Positions 24,343 through 32,243 of a stretch of 64,000 nucleotides of DNA are shown here, piece after piece; within the stretch, counting starts at the first letter, position 1; each line of letters opens with the position of its first letter. The notes beneath the pieces are model-generated. The model saw only the letters and a program-made list of their open reading frames with translations, did no database searches and had not been told where the DNA came from. Source of the stretch: Curtobacterium salicis (lineage in GTDB: Bacteria > Actinomycetota > Actinomycetes > Actinomycetales > Microbacteriaceae); assembly GCF_011759505.1 (NCBI RefSeq), contig NZ_JAAOYO010000002.1, positions 558,001 to 622,000 of the forward strand, given 5' to 3'. The position numbers and the translations under genes were made by a program.

Positions 24343-24872
24343 TGTGTCGCCACGACCTTCACGAGTGAGATGGCGAGGGCGACCGCGGCCAGGACGATGC
24401 CGCCCCACAGGCCGAGGAACGACGGCTGCTTGCCGCTGAACCGCTGGAGGAACACCCCGACCAGACCGATGCGGACGACCAGGATGACGACCGCCGCGAT
24501 CTGCGCCCACTCCGCCGGCAACCAGTCGAGCCACGCGACCACGTAGAGCACGGCCGGGATCAAGCCGGACGTCGCGATCGGGTTCGCGTTCCGGGTGATG
24601 ACGGCGACGGTCTCACGTCGGGCGTCCTCGTCACCGGTGGCACCGATCGAGTGCGCCACCAGATGCGCGAGCACGTGCGCCAGGTAGGTCAGGACCGCGG
24701 TCGCCAGCACGGTCAACACCGCGGCGCCGTGCTCGATCTGCTCCGGCGAGACGGCGATCGCGACGGCGAGCACGGTGATGTTGCCGTAGATGTACGACGA
24801 CATGCGGTCGCGGACGTGCTCGACCGGCAGGTCCTCGGGTCGCGGGCGGCGACCTCGGCGTTCAGGGGGCAT
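24339..24872 (-). CDS. Conserved hypothetical membrane protein
   Basis: A 177-residue protein starting at ATG 24872. It has a basic cytoplasmic head (MPPERRGRRPRPEDLPVEHV), then five likely membrane segments at about 28-45, 48-75, 98-115, 120-140 and 152-175. Several histidines lie in the second segment (AHVLAHLVAHSIG). I do not recognise the family. It overlaps lepB by four bases and is transcribed first, which suggests linked expression. Codon use matches the neighbours. Confidence 0.8.
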   Translation of the reverse strand: MPPERRGRRPRPEDLPVEHVRDRMSSYIYGNITVLAVAIAVSPEQIEHGAAVLTVLATAVLTYLAHVLAHLVAHSIGATGDEDARRETVAVITRNANPIATSGLIPAVLYVVAWLDWLPAEWAQIAAVVILVVRIGLVGVFLQRFSGKQPSFLGLWGGIVLAAVALAISLVKVVATH

Positions 24873-24978
24873 CGGTCCATCTTGGCCCGTCCGGACCGCG
24901 TCCGGCTGACGAGCAGCCGGATGCGATGCCAAGGTGGTCAGGACCGCGCACCGCTGCACGGTCGGGATGGAGGCCCGC

Positions 24979-25758
24979 ATGACGAACCGCAGACCACTCG
25001 CCCTGGTGACGGGGGTCGGCCGACGAGCCGGCATCGGAGCCGCCGTCGCAGTCCGGCTCGCGTCCGACGGCTGGGACCTCGCGATCAGCTGGTGGGGTCC
25101 GTACGACGAGCGGGTGCACGGGGGCGCCGACCCGGAGGGGGTGGACGCGGTCGTGGCGGAGTGTGTGGCAGCGGGGGCTGCCGTGACGCGCCTCCCGGTC
25201 GACCTGGCCGACCCGGAGCAGGCGGCCGCACTCGTCGGCCGTGCCGAGGCCGAGGCCGGCGCGCCCGTGACGGCTGTCGTCATGTCGCACTGCGAGTCGG
25301 TTGGCTCCGACTTCGCGACGACCACCGTCGAGTCGTTCGACAAGCACCTGGCGGTCAACGTCCGCGCGCCGTTCCTCGTCATCCAGGCGTACGCGCGGCG
25401 ACTGCGCGAGGGAGCCGACGCGCCGCTCGACCGACGCCGGGTGATCGCGCTGACGAGTGACCACGTCGGGTTCAACCTGCCGTACGGCACGAGCAAGGGA
25501 GCGCTCGACCGGCTGGTCGTCGGCGCGGCGATCGAACTCGGCGACGTCCGGGTCAGCGCGAACACGATCAACCCCGGACCGAACGACACCGGGTGGATGA
25601 CGGACGAGATCCGACAGGCGGCCGTCGACCAGACCCCGCTCGGACGCCCGTCGATGCCGACGGACACGGCGGCGCTCGTCGGGTTCCTGTGCAGGCCGGA
25701 CGGGGGCTGGGTCAACGGGCAGCTGCTCAAGACGGACGGCGGGTTCAGCGCGAAGTGA
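24979..25758 (+). CDS. SDR-family oxidoreductase
   Basis: A 259-residue short-chain dehydrogenase/reductase. ATG 24979 has a good GGAGG site six bases upstream. The cofactor motif is TGVGRRAGIGAAVAV (about 8-22), a variant of TGxxxGIG seen in the FabG-like/YgfF group. VNVRAPF (about 115) and the active-site YGTSKGALDRL (Y about 170, K about 174) are intact. The tail VNGQLLKTDGGFSAK is typical. The substrate is unknown. It stands alone between lepB's neighbour (divergent) and the VOC protein. Confidence 0.92.
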   Translation: MTNRRPLALVTGVGRRAGIGAAVAVRLASDGWDLAISWWGPYDERVHGGADPEGVDAVVAECVAAGAAVTRLPVDLADPEQAAALVGRAEAEAGAPVTAVVMSHCESVGSDFATTTVESFDKHLAVNVRAPFLVIQAYARRLREGADAPLDRRRVIALTSDHVGFNLPYGTSKGALDRLVVGAAIELGDVRVSANTINPGPNDTGWMTDEIRQAAVDQTPLGRPSMPTDTAALVGFLCRPDGGWVNGQLLKTDGGFSAK

Positions 25759-25760
25759 GG

Positions 25761-25785
25761 GCGGTGCGGTGCGGTGCGGTGCGGT
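25761..25785. repeat. Pentamer repeat GCGGT x5
   Basis: Five perfect copies, just after the SDR stop and about 20 bases upstream of the palindromic promoter of the VOC gene. Copy-number slippage there would shift nothing coding. Confidence 0.9.
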
Positions 25786-25806
25786 GCGTTGGTCGCCTCG
25801 CTTTTA

Positions 25807-25836
25807 GTTGACGCGTCAACAAAATCGGCGCAGACT
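25807..25836 (+). promoter_or_regulatory. Leaderless promoter with MarR-like palindrome
   Basis: The perfect palindrome GTTGACGCGTCAAC (25807-25820) contains the -35 TTGACG. A -10 CAGACT (25831-25836) follows after 17 bases, and the predicted start of transcription coincides with the A of the ATG at 25843. The TTGAC/GTCAA symmetry is of the MarR type, and no marR gene is nearby. Confidence 0.65.
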
Positions 25837-25842
25837 GGGGCG

Positions 25843-26784
25843 ATGAACTCGCAGGACCTCCTCGCCGCGGACACCGGGATGGGCGCCGTGACGCTCCGGG
25901 TCGCCGACCTCGACGCCATGACGGCGTTCTACCGGGACGGTGTGCGGCTGACGGTGCTCGCGCAGGAGGGGGCGCGGACCGTGCTCGGGCGCCCAGGCAC
26001 TGCGTCGGCTGGCGGCGCTGTGCCAGTCGGCGGCGCTGTGCCGGCTGGCGGCGGCAGCGCGCTCGCGGTGCCGGTCGTCGTCCTCGAGCACGAACCCGCA
26101 CTCCGGCACGCGAGCCCCGGGCAGGCGGGCCTGTTCCACACCGCCGTGGTGTTCGACGACCGAGCCGACCTCGCCGCCGCCCTGTACTCCGTCGCCACGC
26201 GGTACCCGCAGTCGTTCACCGGCAGCGCCGACCACCTGGTCAGCAACGCGTTCTACTTCACCGACCCCGAGGGCAACGGCGTCGAGCTGTACTGGGACCG
26301 CGACCGCACCGAGTGGTCGTGGACCCACGGCTCGATCGACATGGACACCGTGTACATCGACCCGAACGCGTTCCTGCAGGAGCACCTCACCGCGGAGGCA
26401 CTCGAGCACGCCGACACCCGGCCCGGCCGCGTCGGCCACGTGCACCTGTCGGTCGGCGACGTGGCCTCGGCGAAGGCGTTCTACGTCGACACGCTCGGCT
26501 TCGCGACGACCGCGTCGATGGGCGGCCAGGCACTGTTCGTCAGCGCCGGCGGGTACCACCACCACATGGCGATGAACACGTGGAACTCCCGCGGGGCGGG
26601 CCGTCGGCAGCAGGCGCTCGGTCTCGGGCTGGTCCGGATCGAGGTGCCGGCCGCCGACGACCTCGGTGCACTGACGGCTCGGATGCGGGACGCCGGGGTG
26701 CAGACCGCGGACGACGGACGGACGGTCGCGTTCGAGGACCCGTGGGCAAACCGCATCGAGGTGACCACCGCCGGTCGCGGGTGA
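25843..26784 (+). CDS. Double-VOC glyoxalase/dioxygenase-like protein (CatE-like)
   Basis: A 313-residue protein with two vicinal-oxygen-chelate domains (about 12-165 and 190-312). Metal-ligand positions include VTLRVADL, LFHTAVVFDD, GNGVELYWDRDRTEW, VGHVHLSVGD and the hallmark GGYHHHMAMNTWNSRG (about 230). It resembles Bacillus CatE, a ring-cleavage dioxygenase acting on catechol-type quinone precursors. An unusual Gly/Ala/Val insert around residues 50-65 derives from a short DNA duplication (GGCGGCGCTGTGCC twice near 26013-26044). It is probably leaderless and under MarR-type control. Confidence 0.88.
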   Translation: MNSQDLLAADTGMGAVTLRVADLDAMTAFYRDGVRLTVLAQEGARTVLGRPGTASAGGAVPVGGAVPAGGGSALAVPVVVLEHEPALRHASPGQAGLFHTAVVFDDRADLAAALYSVATRYPQSFTGSADHLVSNAFYFTDPEGNGVELYWDRDRTEWSWTHGSIDMDTVYIDPNAFLQEHLTAEALEHADTRPGRVGHVHLSVGDVASAKAFYVDTLGFATTASMGGQALFVSAGGYHHHMAMNTWNSRGAGRRQQALGLGLVRIEVPAADDLGALTARMRDAGVQTADDGRTVAFEDPWANRIEVTTAGRG

Positions 26785-26818
26785 CGTGTCGGGCGTGCCC
26801 CGCGCCTCCCGGTGACCG

Positions 26819-27907
26819 TCATCGGGTGCGGAAGTAGCGGTGCAGCGCGCGTTCCCGGATGAGCGGCACCGCGGCTGCGCCGCCCGCGACCGCTCCGACG
26901 AGTCCGAGCACGCAGAGGACCGCGGCGCCCGCGACGATCGGCAGCCCGTGGTCGGGCGGGAGACCACGGACGAGCACGCCGGACACGGCGAGCGCCAGGG
27001 CCGCACCGACTGTGCCCCACGCCAGGTGCTGGACGGCGATCCCGAGGGCCTGCGCAGCCGCGCCGACCCCGACGTGACGGTCCGAGGCGATCGTCAGCCG
27101 CCGACGCAGCACCGCAGCGGAACCGACGACGAGGCCGACTGCGAGCGCCACCGACTCGAGCACGCCCGGGGTAGGCGGTTCACTCGGGAGGAACGTGGTG
27201 CCGGAACGGGGATTCAGCTGGCCCAGCGTCGACCGCTCGCCGTCCGGTGACCCGGTCTCCGACAGCAGTGTCCGCCGGAGCGCGCTGACGGCGGTCTGGT
27301 CCTCGGGCCAGACGGTCGCCCAGCACGCGTCGAAGGGTGCACCGTCATCAACGGTCGGTGCCAGGACCGCGTACGACAGCTCGGGGTCGCGGCCGTCGTC
27401 CGGGTAGGCGTAGACCCCCGCGACCGGGACCGGACCGTCCGGTGTCGCGATCTGCTGCCCCGGACCGACGCCGAGGGCCTCGGCCACCTCGGGGGCGACG
27501 ACGACACCCGCGCCACCGGAGCCCCCGGTGACGCTGAACAGTGCCGTCGCTCCGCCGGTCACCTCGTAGGTCGGGATCGACGTCCTCGGGAGCGCCGCGA
27601 CGACCATGCCGTCCTCGGTCTTCCGGAACGCCCCGGCGGCCAGGACGTCCGGCTCGTCGGCCAGCGCTGCGCATGCTCGCCCGTCGATCCGCCCGGCTGC
27701 GGTGAACACCTGCGTGGCAGAGCCGGACGCAACCCATCGGGCGGCGGCACGGACGTCTCCCGCGACGGTGATCGTCCGGATACCGACGACTCCCGCGAGC
27801 AGCACCGCCAGGACCCCGGCGCAGACGACCGCCGCACCCGCGCCCGAGGCGACGTCCCGCCAGGCCTCACGGAACACCTCCGACATCCGCATGCCGGGCC
27901 GGTTCAC
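26819..27907 (-). CDS. FtsX/MacB-like ABC permease of the peptide cluster
   Basis: A 362-residue membrane protein. One N-terminal TM segment (about 22-45) is followed by a large extracellular domain (about 50-255) and then three TM segments (about 258-280, 300-325, 330-352). This is the four-helix layout of MacB/FtsX permeases, which work by mechanotransmission rather than by moving substrates through the bilayer. GTG 27907 forms a GTGA overlap with the ATPase gene; an ATG at 27892 is an alternative. It is the last gene of the minus-strand block and probably exports, or clears from the membrane, the small peptides encoded upstream. Confidence 0.82.
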   Translation of the reverse strand: MNRPGMRMSEVFREAWRDVASGAGAAVVCAGVLAVLLAGVVGIRTITVAGDVRAAARWVASGSATQVFTAAGRIDGRACAALADEPDVLAAGAFRKTEDGMVVAALPRTSIPTYEVTGGATALFSVTGGSGGAGVVVAPEVAEALGVGPGQQIATPDGPVPVAGVYAYPDDGRDPELSYAVLAPTVDDGAPFDACWATVWPEDQTAVSALRRTLLSETGSPDGERSTLGQLNPRSGTTFLPSEPPTPGVLESVALAVGLVVGSAAVLRRRLTIASDRHVGVGAAAQALGIAVQHLAWGTVGAALALAVSGVLVRGLPPDHGLPIVAGAAVLCVLGLVGAVAGGAAAVPLIRERALHRYFRTR

Positions 27908-28500
27908 CGGAATGCCCCGAGGTCGAGCACTGCTCCACATGCCGCCCGTGTGGCGTCGTCGTGCGTCGCGACGACGACCGTGGTGCCTGCGGCTGCGAGT
28001 TCGGCGATCACGTCGTTCACCTCGGCCGCGGTCGTCCGGTCGAGTTGCGCGGTGGGCTCGTCGACGAGCATCAGCGTGGGGGCCGCGGCGACGCCCCGAG
28101 AGAGCATCAGCCGCTGCGCCTCGCCACCCGAGAGTTCACGGAACCGCGCCGTGGCCCGCGCGGCCAGACCGAAGCGCTCGAGGACGACCATCGCCCGGTC
28201 CTCGGCAGCACGTCGACGCATCCCGCGGGCGAGCAACGGCACGGTCACGTGGTCGAGCGCGGTCCGGCGCGCCACCCCGTGCGGGTTCTGGAACACCCAC
28301 AGCACGGCGGCGTCGTCGGGCAGTTCCACGCGTCCGGAGGTCGGAGCGGTCATCCCGGCGAGGATCGCGAGCAGCGTCGACTTCCCGGAGCCGCTCGGGC
28401 CGACCAACGCCGTCACGCTGCCCTCGTCGAAGGTCCGGTGGACGTCGTGGAACAGTACGGTGCCGTTCGGCCAGCGGTGCCCGACGCCGCGGAGACTCAC
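27904..28500 (-). CDS. ABC transporter ATPase of the peptide cluster
   Basis: A 198-residue MacB/LolD-type ATPase. Walker A is GPSGSGKST (about 34-42), the Q-loop WVFQNPHG (about 68-75), the signature LSGGEAQR (about 123), Walker B LMLVDEPT (about 143) and the switch His in VATHDD (about 180). All are intact. GTG 28500 overlaps the stop of the accessory gene (GTGA), and its own stop overlaps the permease start the same way. It would energise the permease at 26819. It is similar in plan to bacteriocin export/immunity ATPases, by architecture only. Confidence 0.9.
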   Translation of the reverse strand: MSLRGVGHRWPNGTVLFHDVHRTFDEGSVTALVGPSGSGKSTLLAILAGMTAPTSGRVELPDDAAVLWVFQNPHGVARRTALDHVTVPLLARGMRRRAAEDRAMVVLERFGLAARATARFRELSGGEAQRLMLSRGVAAAPTLMLVDEPTAQLDRTTAAEVNDVIAELAAAGTTVVVATHDDATRAACGAVLDLGAFR

Positions 28501-29555
28501 CGGCACGGCCGGCCGCTGTCCGGTGCTGCGCGGACACGGTCGAAGGTCGCTCCGGGATCGGCCCGGACGAAGGACTGCCCGAGCTCGGAGCCGACGACCT
28601 CCACCCGGACCGGATCCCCCGCCACCGGTTGCACACACGCGTGGTCGTCTCGGAGGTCCCAGAGCGCGGTCGGCGGCACGACCTGGACCGTGAGCGGGTC
28701 GGCGAGCGCCCACGTCGCCGGCAGCGTCGGGACACCGTCGGCGGACGCCACCGTCGCGGCGTACTCCGGCAGCGCGCCGATCTGCGCGAGTGCTGTCGGG
28801 TCCGTCACCACCCCGTGGTCGTCGACGGCACTGCGGAACTGCCCGACGGTGACCGCACGCGCGCCGGCCACGACCTCGGCGGGGAGCTGCTCGATCCGTG
28901 CTCCGCGGAGTTCGGCGGGCAGCTCGACGAGCGTGCCGTCGGCGTCCACTGGTGCCCCGACCACCGCCGTGCAGGTCCGGACCGTCGCCTCCGCCGCGGG
29001 GATCCACGCGAAGGCCGAGCGGTCGATCGTGTCGTCCGAGAGCGCGGAACGGGGAACGTCGTGGGCCAGGAGGAACGACCGCGCTGCCTGGCGCGTCCCC
29101 GGTCCGACGACCCCGTCGACCGTGATGGTCGACCCCAGTCGGGCGAGTTCCCGCTGCAGTCCGCGGACGTCCTCCCCCCGGTCGTCGTCGTGGAGGTCTC
29201 GGAACAGCGGCGTCCCACTGGCCAACGCGATCACCGGCAGGTCGTCGACCCGGGCGATCTCCGTGCCGCTCCGGAGGGCTCCGCCGGTCGAGCACGACGA
29301 GGACGTGACGATGCCGGTGCGGCTCGTGACCACGGCTCGGGGTGCACCGGTGTCGAGCGCCAGCTGTACCTGGTGTTCATCGGCGTCCGTCCGCTCGGTG
29401 ACCGCCACCGTCTCGACCGGGGTCGCCGTCTGCAGTGCCGCGGGCGGATCGGCCGGGAGCGCCACGACCGCGCCGACGGCTGCCGCCGCAGCGACGAGCA
29501 GGCTGCCGAGACCGATGAGTGAGCCAGACAGCGCACCGCTGCGTCGCCCACTCAT
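28497..29555 (-). CDS. Peptidoglycan-binding, HlyD/MacA-like accessory protein
   Basis: A 352-residue protein anchored by one N-terminal TM segment (about 11-33), with the rest outside. A peptidoglycan-binding type 1 domain lies at about 125-165 (RGEDVRGLQRELARLGSTI, DGVVGPGTRQAARSFL). It is inserted in an HlyD/MacA-like frame whose beta parts include VTSRTGIVTSSSC and PVRVEVVGSELGQSFV. In actinobacteria such proteins partner MacB-like ATPase-permease pairs and link them to the cell wall. ATG 29555 overlaps the lipoprotein stop (ATGA), and the ATPase follows with GTGA, so three transporter parts are coupled to the last lipoprotein gene. Confidence 0.82.
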   Translation of the reverse strand: MSGRRSGALSGSLIGLGSLLVAAAAAVGAVVALPADPPAALQTATPVETVAVTERTDADEHQVQLALDTGAPRAVVTSRTGIVTSSSCSTGGALRSGTEIARVDDLPVIALASGTPLFRDLHDDDRGEDVRGLQRELARLGSTITVDGVVGPGTRQAARSFLLAHDVPRSALSDDTIDRSAFAWIPAAEATVRTCTAVVGAPVDADGTLVELPAELRGARIEQLPAEVVAGARAVTVGQFRSAVDDHGVVTDPTALAQIGALPEYAATVASADGVPTLPATWALADPLTVQVVPPTALWDLRDDHACVQPVAGDPVRVEVVGSELGQSFVRADPGATFDRVRAAPDSGRPCR

Positions 29556-30154
29556 CCCTGCCGCCAGAGGCCGAGCGGGTCCAGCCGACACTGGGTGGCA
29601 GCGGGGTCGTACTCGTCGAACGAGAACACCCCGGTGTCGTTCTCCGACCGCCACTTCCGCTCGGTGTAGTCCCTCCCGACGAGCCCCGACTTCCGGAGGC
29701 AGGCGACGGTGATCTTCGCTTCGTCCTGCTTCTCCGGGTTCCGCCGCACCTCGTTGAACAGATGAGTGAGACTCCTGTCGAACTGGTGAGCACATCTCCG
29801 CCTCACGGAGTCGACGATGCCCGTCTCAGGGAGATCCGCTCCGTCGAGCCTACTGAGGCTCGACGTTCCGTCATCGGCCACCTGCAGGTCGTACCCCGCA
29901 TCACGCATGCAGGCGCGGTCTCGGGCCTGCGCGTCTGCGAGCTCCGCTGCGGAGATCTCACCGTCTCGCAGAACCCGAGCCTCGTAGTCGCTGGCGAGCG
30001 CAAGAGATTCTCCGAATTCCTGCGCCCATGGACCGGCGGCCGGAAGGCGCTGGGGAGTTGACGGTGCCGACGCTCGGTCATGAGCGCATCCGCTCATGAG
30101 GAGCGTCGCCAACACCATGAGCGCAACGCCGCGAGCGCGCCTTCTCAGTACCAC
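29552..30154 (-). CDS. DPLGLW-type lipoprotein L4 (pair of peptide P4)
   Basis: A 200-residue lipoprotein with signal peptide and lipobox LMSGC (Cys about 23). The mature part shares with three paralogues nearby: GPWAxEF, YExxVLRDGxI, a CMRDAGY motif, CxxxFD, CLRKSGL, and the ending CRLDPLGLWRQG. Four cysteines besides the lipid one are conserved, suggesting two disulphides. I do not recognise the family. GTG 30154 lies one base after the stop of peptide P4 and its stop overlaps the accessory gene. This is the only pair directly joined to the transporter genes. A protective (immunity) or chaperone role is inferred from pairing alone. Confidence 0.82.
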   Translation of the reverse strand: MVLRRRARGVALMVLATLLMSGCAHDRASAPSTPQRLPAAGPWAQEFGESLALASDYEARVLRDGEISAAELADAQARDRACMRDAGYDLQVADDGTSSLSRLDGADLPETGIVDSVRRRCAHQFDRSLTHLFNEVRRNPEKQDEAKITVACLRKSGLVGRDYTERKWRSENDTGVFSFDEYDPAATQCRLDPLGLWRQG

Positions 30155-30155
30155 C

Positions 30156-30437
30156 TCAGACCCGGACCATCCCGTACTGCGTCACATTCGCATAGCAAAG
30201 CGGTTCGTAGGACCAGGTGTTTGCTTTGGCGTTGTTGCCGTATTTGAGGTCTTTGTTGTTGATGCGATTGAAGTGATGGGCCATTCCGCAACCCGTGTAG
30301 TTCTTCCCCTTCATCTGCGTGATCTGCCCCCAGCACGCAGTCGCCTCAGCATCAGCTGCCGTCGCTGTGTCGATTGCGACACCAACACCGAGGATGGTCC
30401 CGATGCTCGCGACTCCGACCATCAACTTCATGAGCAT
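30156..30437 (-). CDS. Secreted three-cysteine peptide P4
   Basis: A 93-residue precursor. ATG 30437 has a strong GAAGGAG site. A signal peptide (about 1-35, with LMVGVASIGTILGVGVAI and an AEA-type end) releases a mature peptide of about 58 residues. It begins ACWGQITQMKGKNYTGCG and contains HHFN, WSYEPLC and a YGMV ending. Three cysteines are at fixed spacing in all four paralogues. Codon use is AT-richer than the neighbours (frequent TTT, TTG, AAT), suggesting foreign origin or relaxed constraint. It is not a lactococcin 972 homologue by motif. Toxin or bacteriocin function is a hypothesis. Confidence 0.82.
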   Translation of the reverse strand: MLMKLMVGVASIGTILGVGVAIDTATAADAEATACWGQITQMKGKNYTGCGMAHHFNRINNKDLKYGNNAKANTWSYEPLCYANVTQYGMVRV

Positions 30438-30479
30438 TTGTTTCTCCTTCCGCTCCGCGAGCCCCTCGCGGTAGAGTGC

Positions 30480-30508
30480 AAAGTATTAGGTTTCTTCCCC
30501 CGGGTCAA
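30480..30508 (-). promoter_or_regulatory. Internal promoter for peptide P4 and the transporter genes
   Basis: On the minus strand TTGACC (30508-30503) and TACTTT (30485-30480) are 17 bases apart, in an AT-rich gap. The predicted start gives a leader of about 35 bases to P4. Upstream it shares TGTCATAT..TCGA with the region before peptide P2. Confidence 0.6.
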
Positions 30509-30587
30509 CTCGAATATGACATTGTCAATGACCCTGGACTGTCGTACTGGCGTGACCACGCGCTGGGCCGCAGGAGGAACGACGGCC

Positions 30588-30776
30588 TCACAGCGTGAGC
30601 CTTGGGTACGGAGCCACCGCTGCTTCCGCGAACTCCACCGCCCAGGGGCCAGCGGCCGCGAAGGCAGCAGGATCCACCCACTGAGATCTCGGCTCGGCGG
30701 CGACCGGAGTCGTCTGGGCGCAGCCGCTCACGACCAGGGCGGACAGGACCATCGGCACGCACCATCGCCGCTTCAC
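30588..30776 (-). pseudogene. Truncated DPLGLW-type lipoprotein (remnant)
   Basis: A 62-codon frame starting GTG 30776, which overlaps the stop of lipoprotein L3 by four bases as intact family members do. It has a good lipobox (VVSGC) and the family block AAGPWAVEFAEA, then diverges and stops after YPRLTL. The middle and the C-terminal cysteine/DPLGLW region are missing, with nothing resembling them in the next 150 bases. No peptide gene is paired with it. It is most likely the relic of a fifth pair cut by deletion. Confidence 0.72.
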
Positions 30777-31387
30777 GGCGTCCGCCACAGCCCGAGGGGA
30801 TCTTCGCGACAATGCACCGCCGCGGGAGACCACTCATCGAACGAGAAGACGCCTGAGTCGTCCTCCGACCGCCACTGTCGTTCGGAGTACGACGACCCGA
30901 CCACGCCTGCTCGTCGGAGGCAGGTGACGGAGATCTTCGCCTCATCGCGCTTCTCGGGATTGCGCCGGATCTGCTCGAAGAGCAACGAGATGTTCCTGTC
31001 CCAACGCTTCGAGCAGTCCTCCAAGTGGCGCGACATGTCTTCGACATCCGCTGTAGCCCCCGACCGGAGCGGCTCGCCTTCGGCGCCGCCGTCGTCATGT
31101 TCCTTCCATCGCCAACCGGAGTCCCGCATGCAAGCAGCAAGGCGAGTGTGAGCGTCCGCTCGCTCCGCCGACGTGATGACACCGTCGCGCAGAACGGCCC
31201 GCTCGTAGGCCCCCGCGTCGGCGAAGGCCGTGGCGAAATCGGCCGCCCAGGGGCCCGCGTCGACGAACTGCGCCAGGTCGGGTTCGTCCGCGGTTCGATC
31301 GGCGAGCGGCTTCGAGCAAGCCCCGGTCGTGCTCACGATCCCAGCCAGTGCCAGGACGGCCACAGTCCGCCGCGTCCGCCTCCTCAC
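30773..31387 (-). CDS. DPLGLW-type lipoprotein L3 (pair of peptide P3)
   Basis: A 204-residue lipoprotein. GTG 31387 makes a GTGA overlap with the stop of peptide P3. The signal peptide is RRRTRRTVAVLALAG with lipobox STTGAC. It shares the full family plan: AGPWAADFATAF, YERAVLRDGVI, ACMRDSGW, CSKRWD, SERQWRSEDDSGVFSFDEW, VTCLRRAG, and CREDPLGLWRTP. All four non-lipid cysteines are kept. Its stop overlaps the truncated lipoprotein start. The function is unknown; membrane-anchored protection against, or delivery of, the paired peptide is inferred from gene order. Confidence 0.82.
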   Translation of the reverse strand: MRRRTRRTVAVLALAGIVSTTGACSKPLADRTADEPDLAQFVDAGPWAADFATAFADAGAYERAVLRDGVITSAERADAHTRLAACMRDSGWRWKEHDDGGAEGEPLRSGATADVEDMSRHLEDCSKRWDRNISLLFEQIRRNPEKRDEAKISVTCLRRAGVVGSSYSERQWRSEDDSGVFSFDEWSPAAVHCREDPLGLWRTP

Positions 31388-31644
31388 TGCGACCGGACCA
31401 TGCCGTACTTGCGGATCCCTGCCCAGCACACCGGCTCGTAGGACCACTTGTTCGCCGTCGCACGGTTTCCCGTCTTGATCTGCAACGAGGCTCCGACGGC
31501 CACGAAGTGCCGCGCTGCCCCGCACCCCGTGTAGTTCTTGCCCTTCGTCTGAGTCATCTGCCCCCAGCACGCAGCGGCGTTCGCGCCCGGCGCCATCGCC
31601 AAGTCGACCGCGACCAAGGAAATGAGCTCTCGGACGTTTCTCAT
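31384..31644 (-). CDS. Three-cysteine peptide P3 with shortened signal sequence
   Basis: An 86-residue product. ATG 31644 has a GGAGGAG site and overlaps the stop of lipoprotein L2 (ATGA). The mature region matches the paralogues closely: ACWGQMTQTKGKNYTGCG, ARHF, KWSYEPVCW, RKYGMV. The leader, however, is only about 25 residues (RNVRELISLVAVDLAMAP) and lacks the hydrophobic core present in P1, P2 and P4, as if about a dozen codons had been lost. Export may be impaired. It is otherwise intact. Confidence 0.75.
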   Translation of the reverse strand: MRNVRELISLVAVDLAMAPGANAAACWGQMTQTKGKNYTGCGAARHFVAVGASLQIKTGNRATANKWSYEPVCWAGIRKYGMVRSQ

Positions 31645-32243
31645 CCGCTCCTCCACAGGCCAAGAGGGTCGAGCCGACATCCAATGAACGCTTCGCTGGA
31701 AGCACCGAAGGGGTAGACGCCTTGATCGTCGTCTCGCCGCCAGTCCCGCTCCGTGTACGAGCGATCAACAAGCCCGACCTTGCGAAGACAAGCGACCATG
31801 ATTCGTGCTTCGTCCTCGCGGTGAGGGTTCCGTCGGACTTCGTCGAACAAGACCGTGACGTTCTGATCGAAGCGCTGCGAACACTCCTGCAGCACTCCGT
31901 TCAACATCCGTGTCGGAGAGACCGCGCGCTCGCTGATCGGCTCCAAGGACGATGTGCCGTCCTCCTCGATGTCCCAGCGGTAACCCGCATCCTTCAGACA
32001 GGATCGCTTCTTCGACTGCGCCTCGACGAGCTCCGCAGGTGTGACGACACCGTCTTCGAGGACCGACCGCTCGTAGTCGCTTGCCCCGGACATCGCGCTG
32101 GCGAACTCATCTGCCCAGGGGGCGTCTGGATCAGGGCTTGAGCCCGTGACCGGATCACCCGAGTCAGCGCATCCGGTGAGGGGAACGATCATGACCACTG
32201 CGACGACGAGAAGGCTGATCTGTCGATGAGCGACCACGTTCAA
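31641..32243 (-). CDS. DPLGLW-type lipoprotein L2 (pair of peptide P2)
   Basis: A 200-residue lipoprotein. The start is TTG 32243, whose TTGA overlaps the stop of peptide P2. Signal peptide and lipobox PLTGC are present. Family features: DAPWADEFASAMSG, YERSVLEDGVV, SCLKDAGYRW, CSQRFDQNV, VACLRKVGLVDRSYTERDW, and CRLDPLGLWRSG. The FSFDEY block of the other members is replaced by YPFGASSEAF, so this copy has drifted. Four non-lipid cysteines are retained. The function is unknown. Confidence 0.8.
   Translation of the reverse strand: MNVVAHRQISLLVVAVVMIVPLTGCADSGDPVTGSSPDPDAPWADEFASAMSGASDYERSVLEDGVVTPAELVEAQSKKRSCLKDAGYRWDIEEDGTSSLEPISERAVSPTRMLNGVLQECSQRFDQNVTVLFDEVRRNPHREDEARIMVACLRKVGLVDRSYTERDWRRDDDQGVYPFGASSEAFIGCRLDPLGLWRSG

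Noticed and set aside
30505-31182. Alternative-frame 225-codon open frame across lipoprotein L3 and the remnant
   Set aside because: Its Arg/Ser-rich product has no signal or motif, while the other frame encodes conserved lipoprotein blocks.
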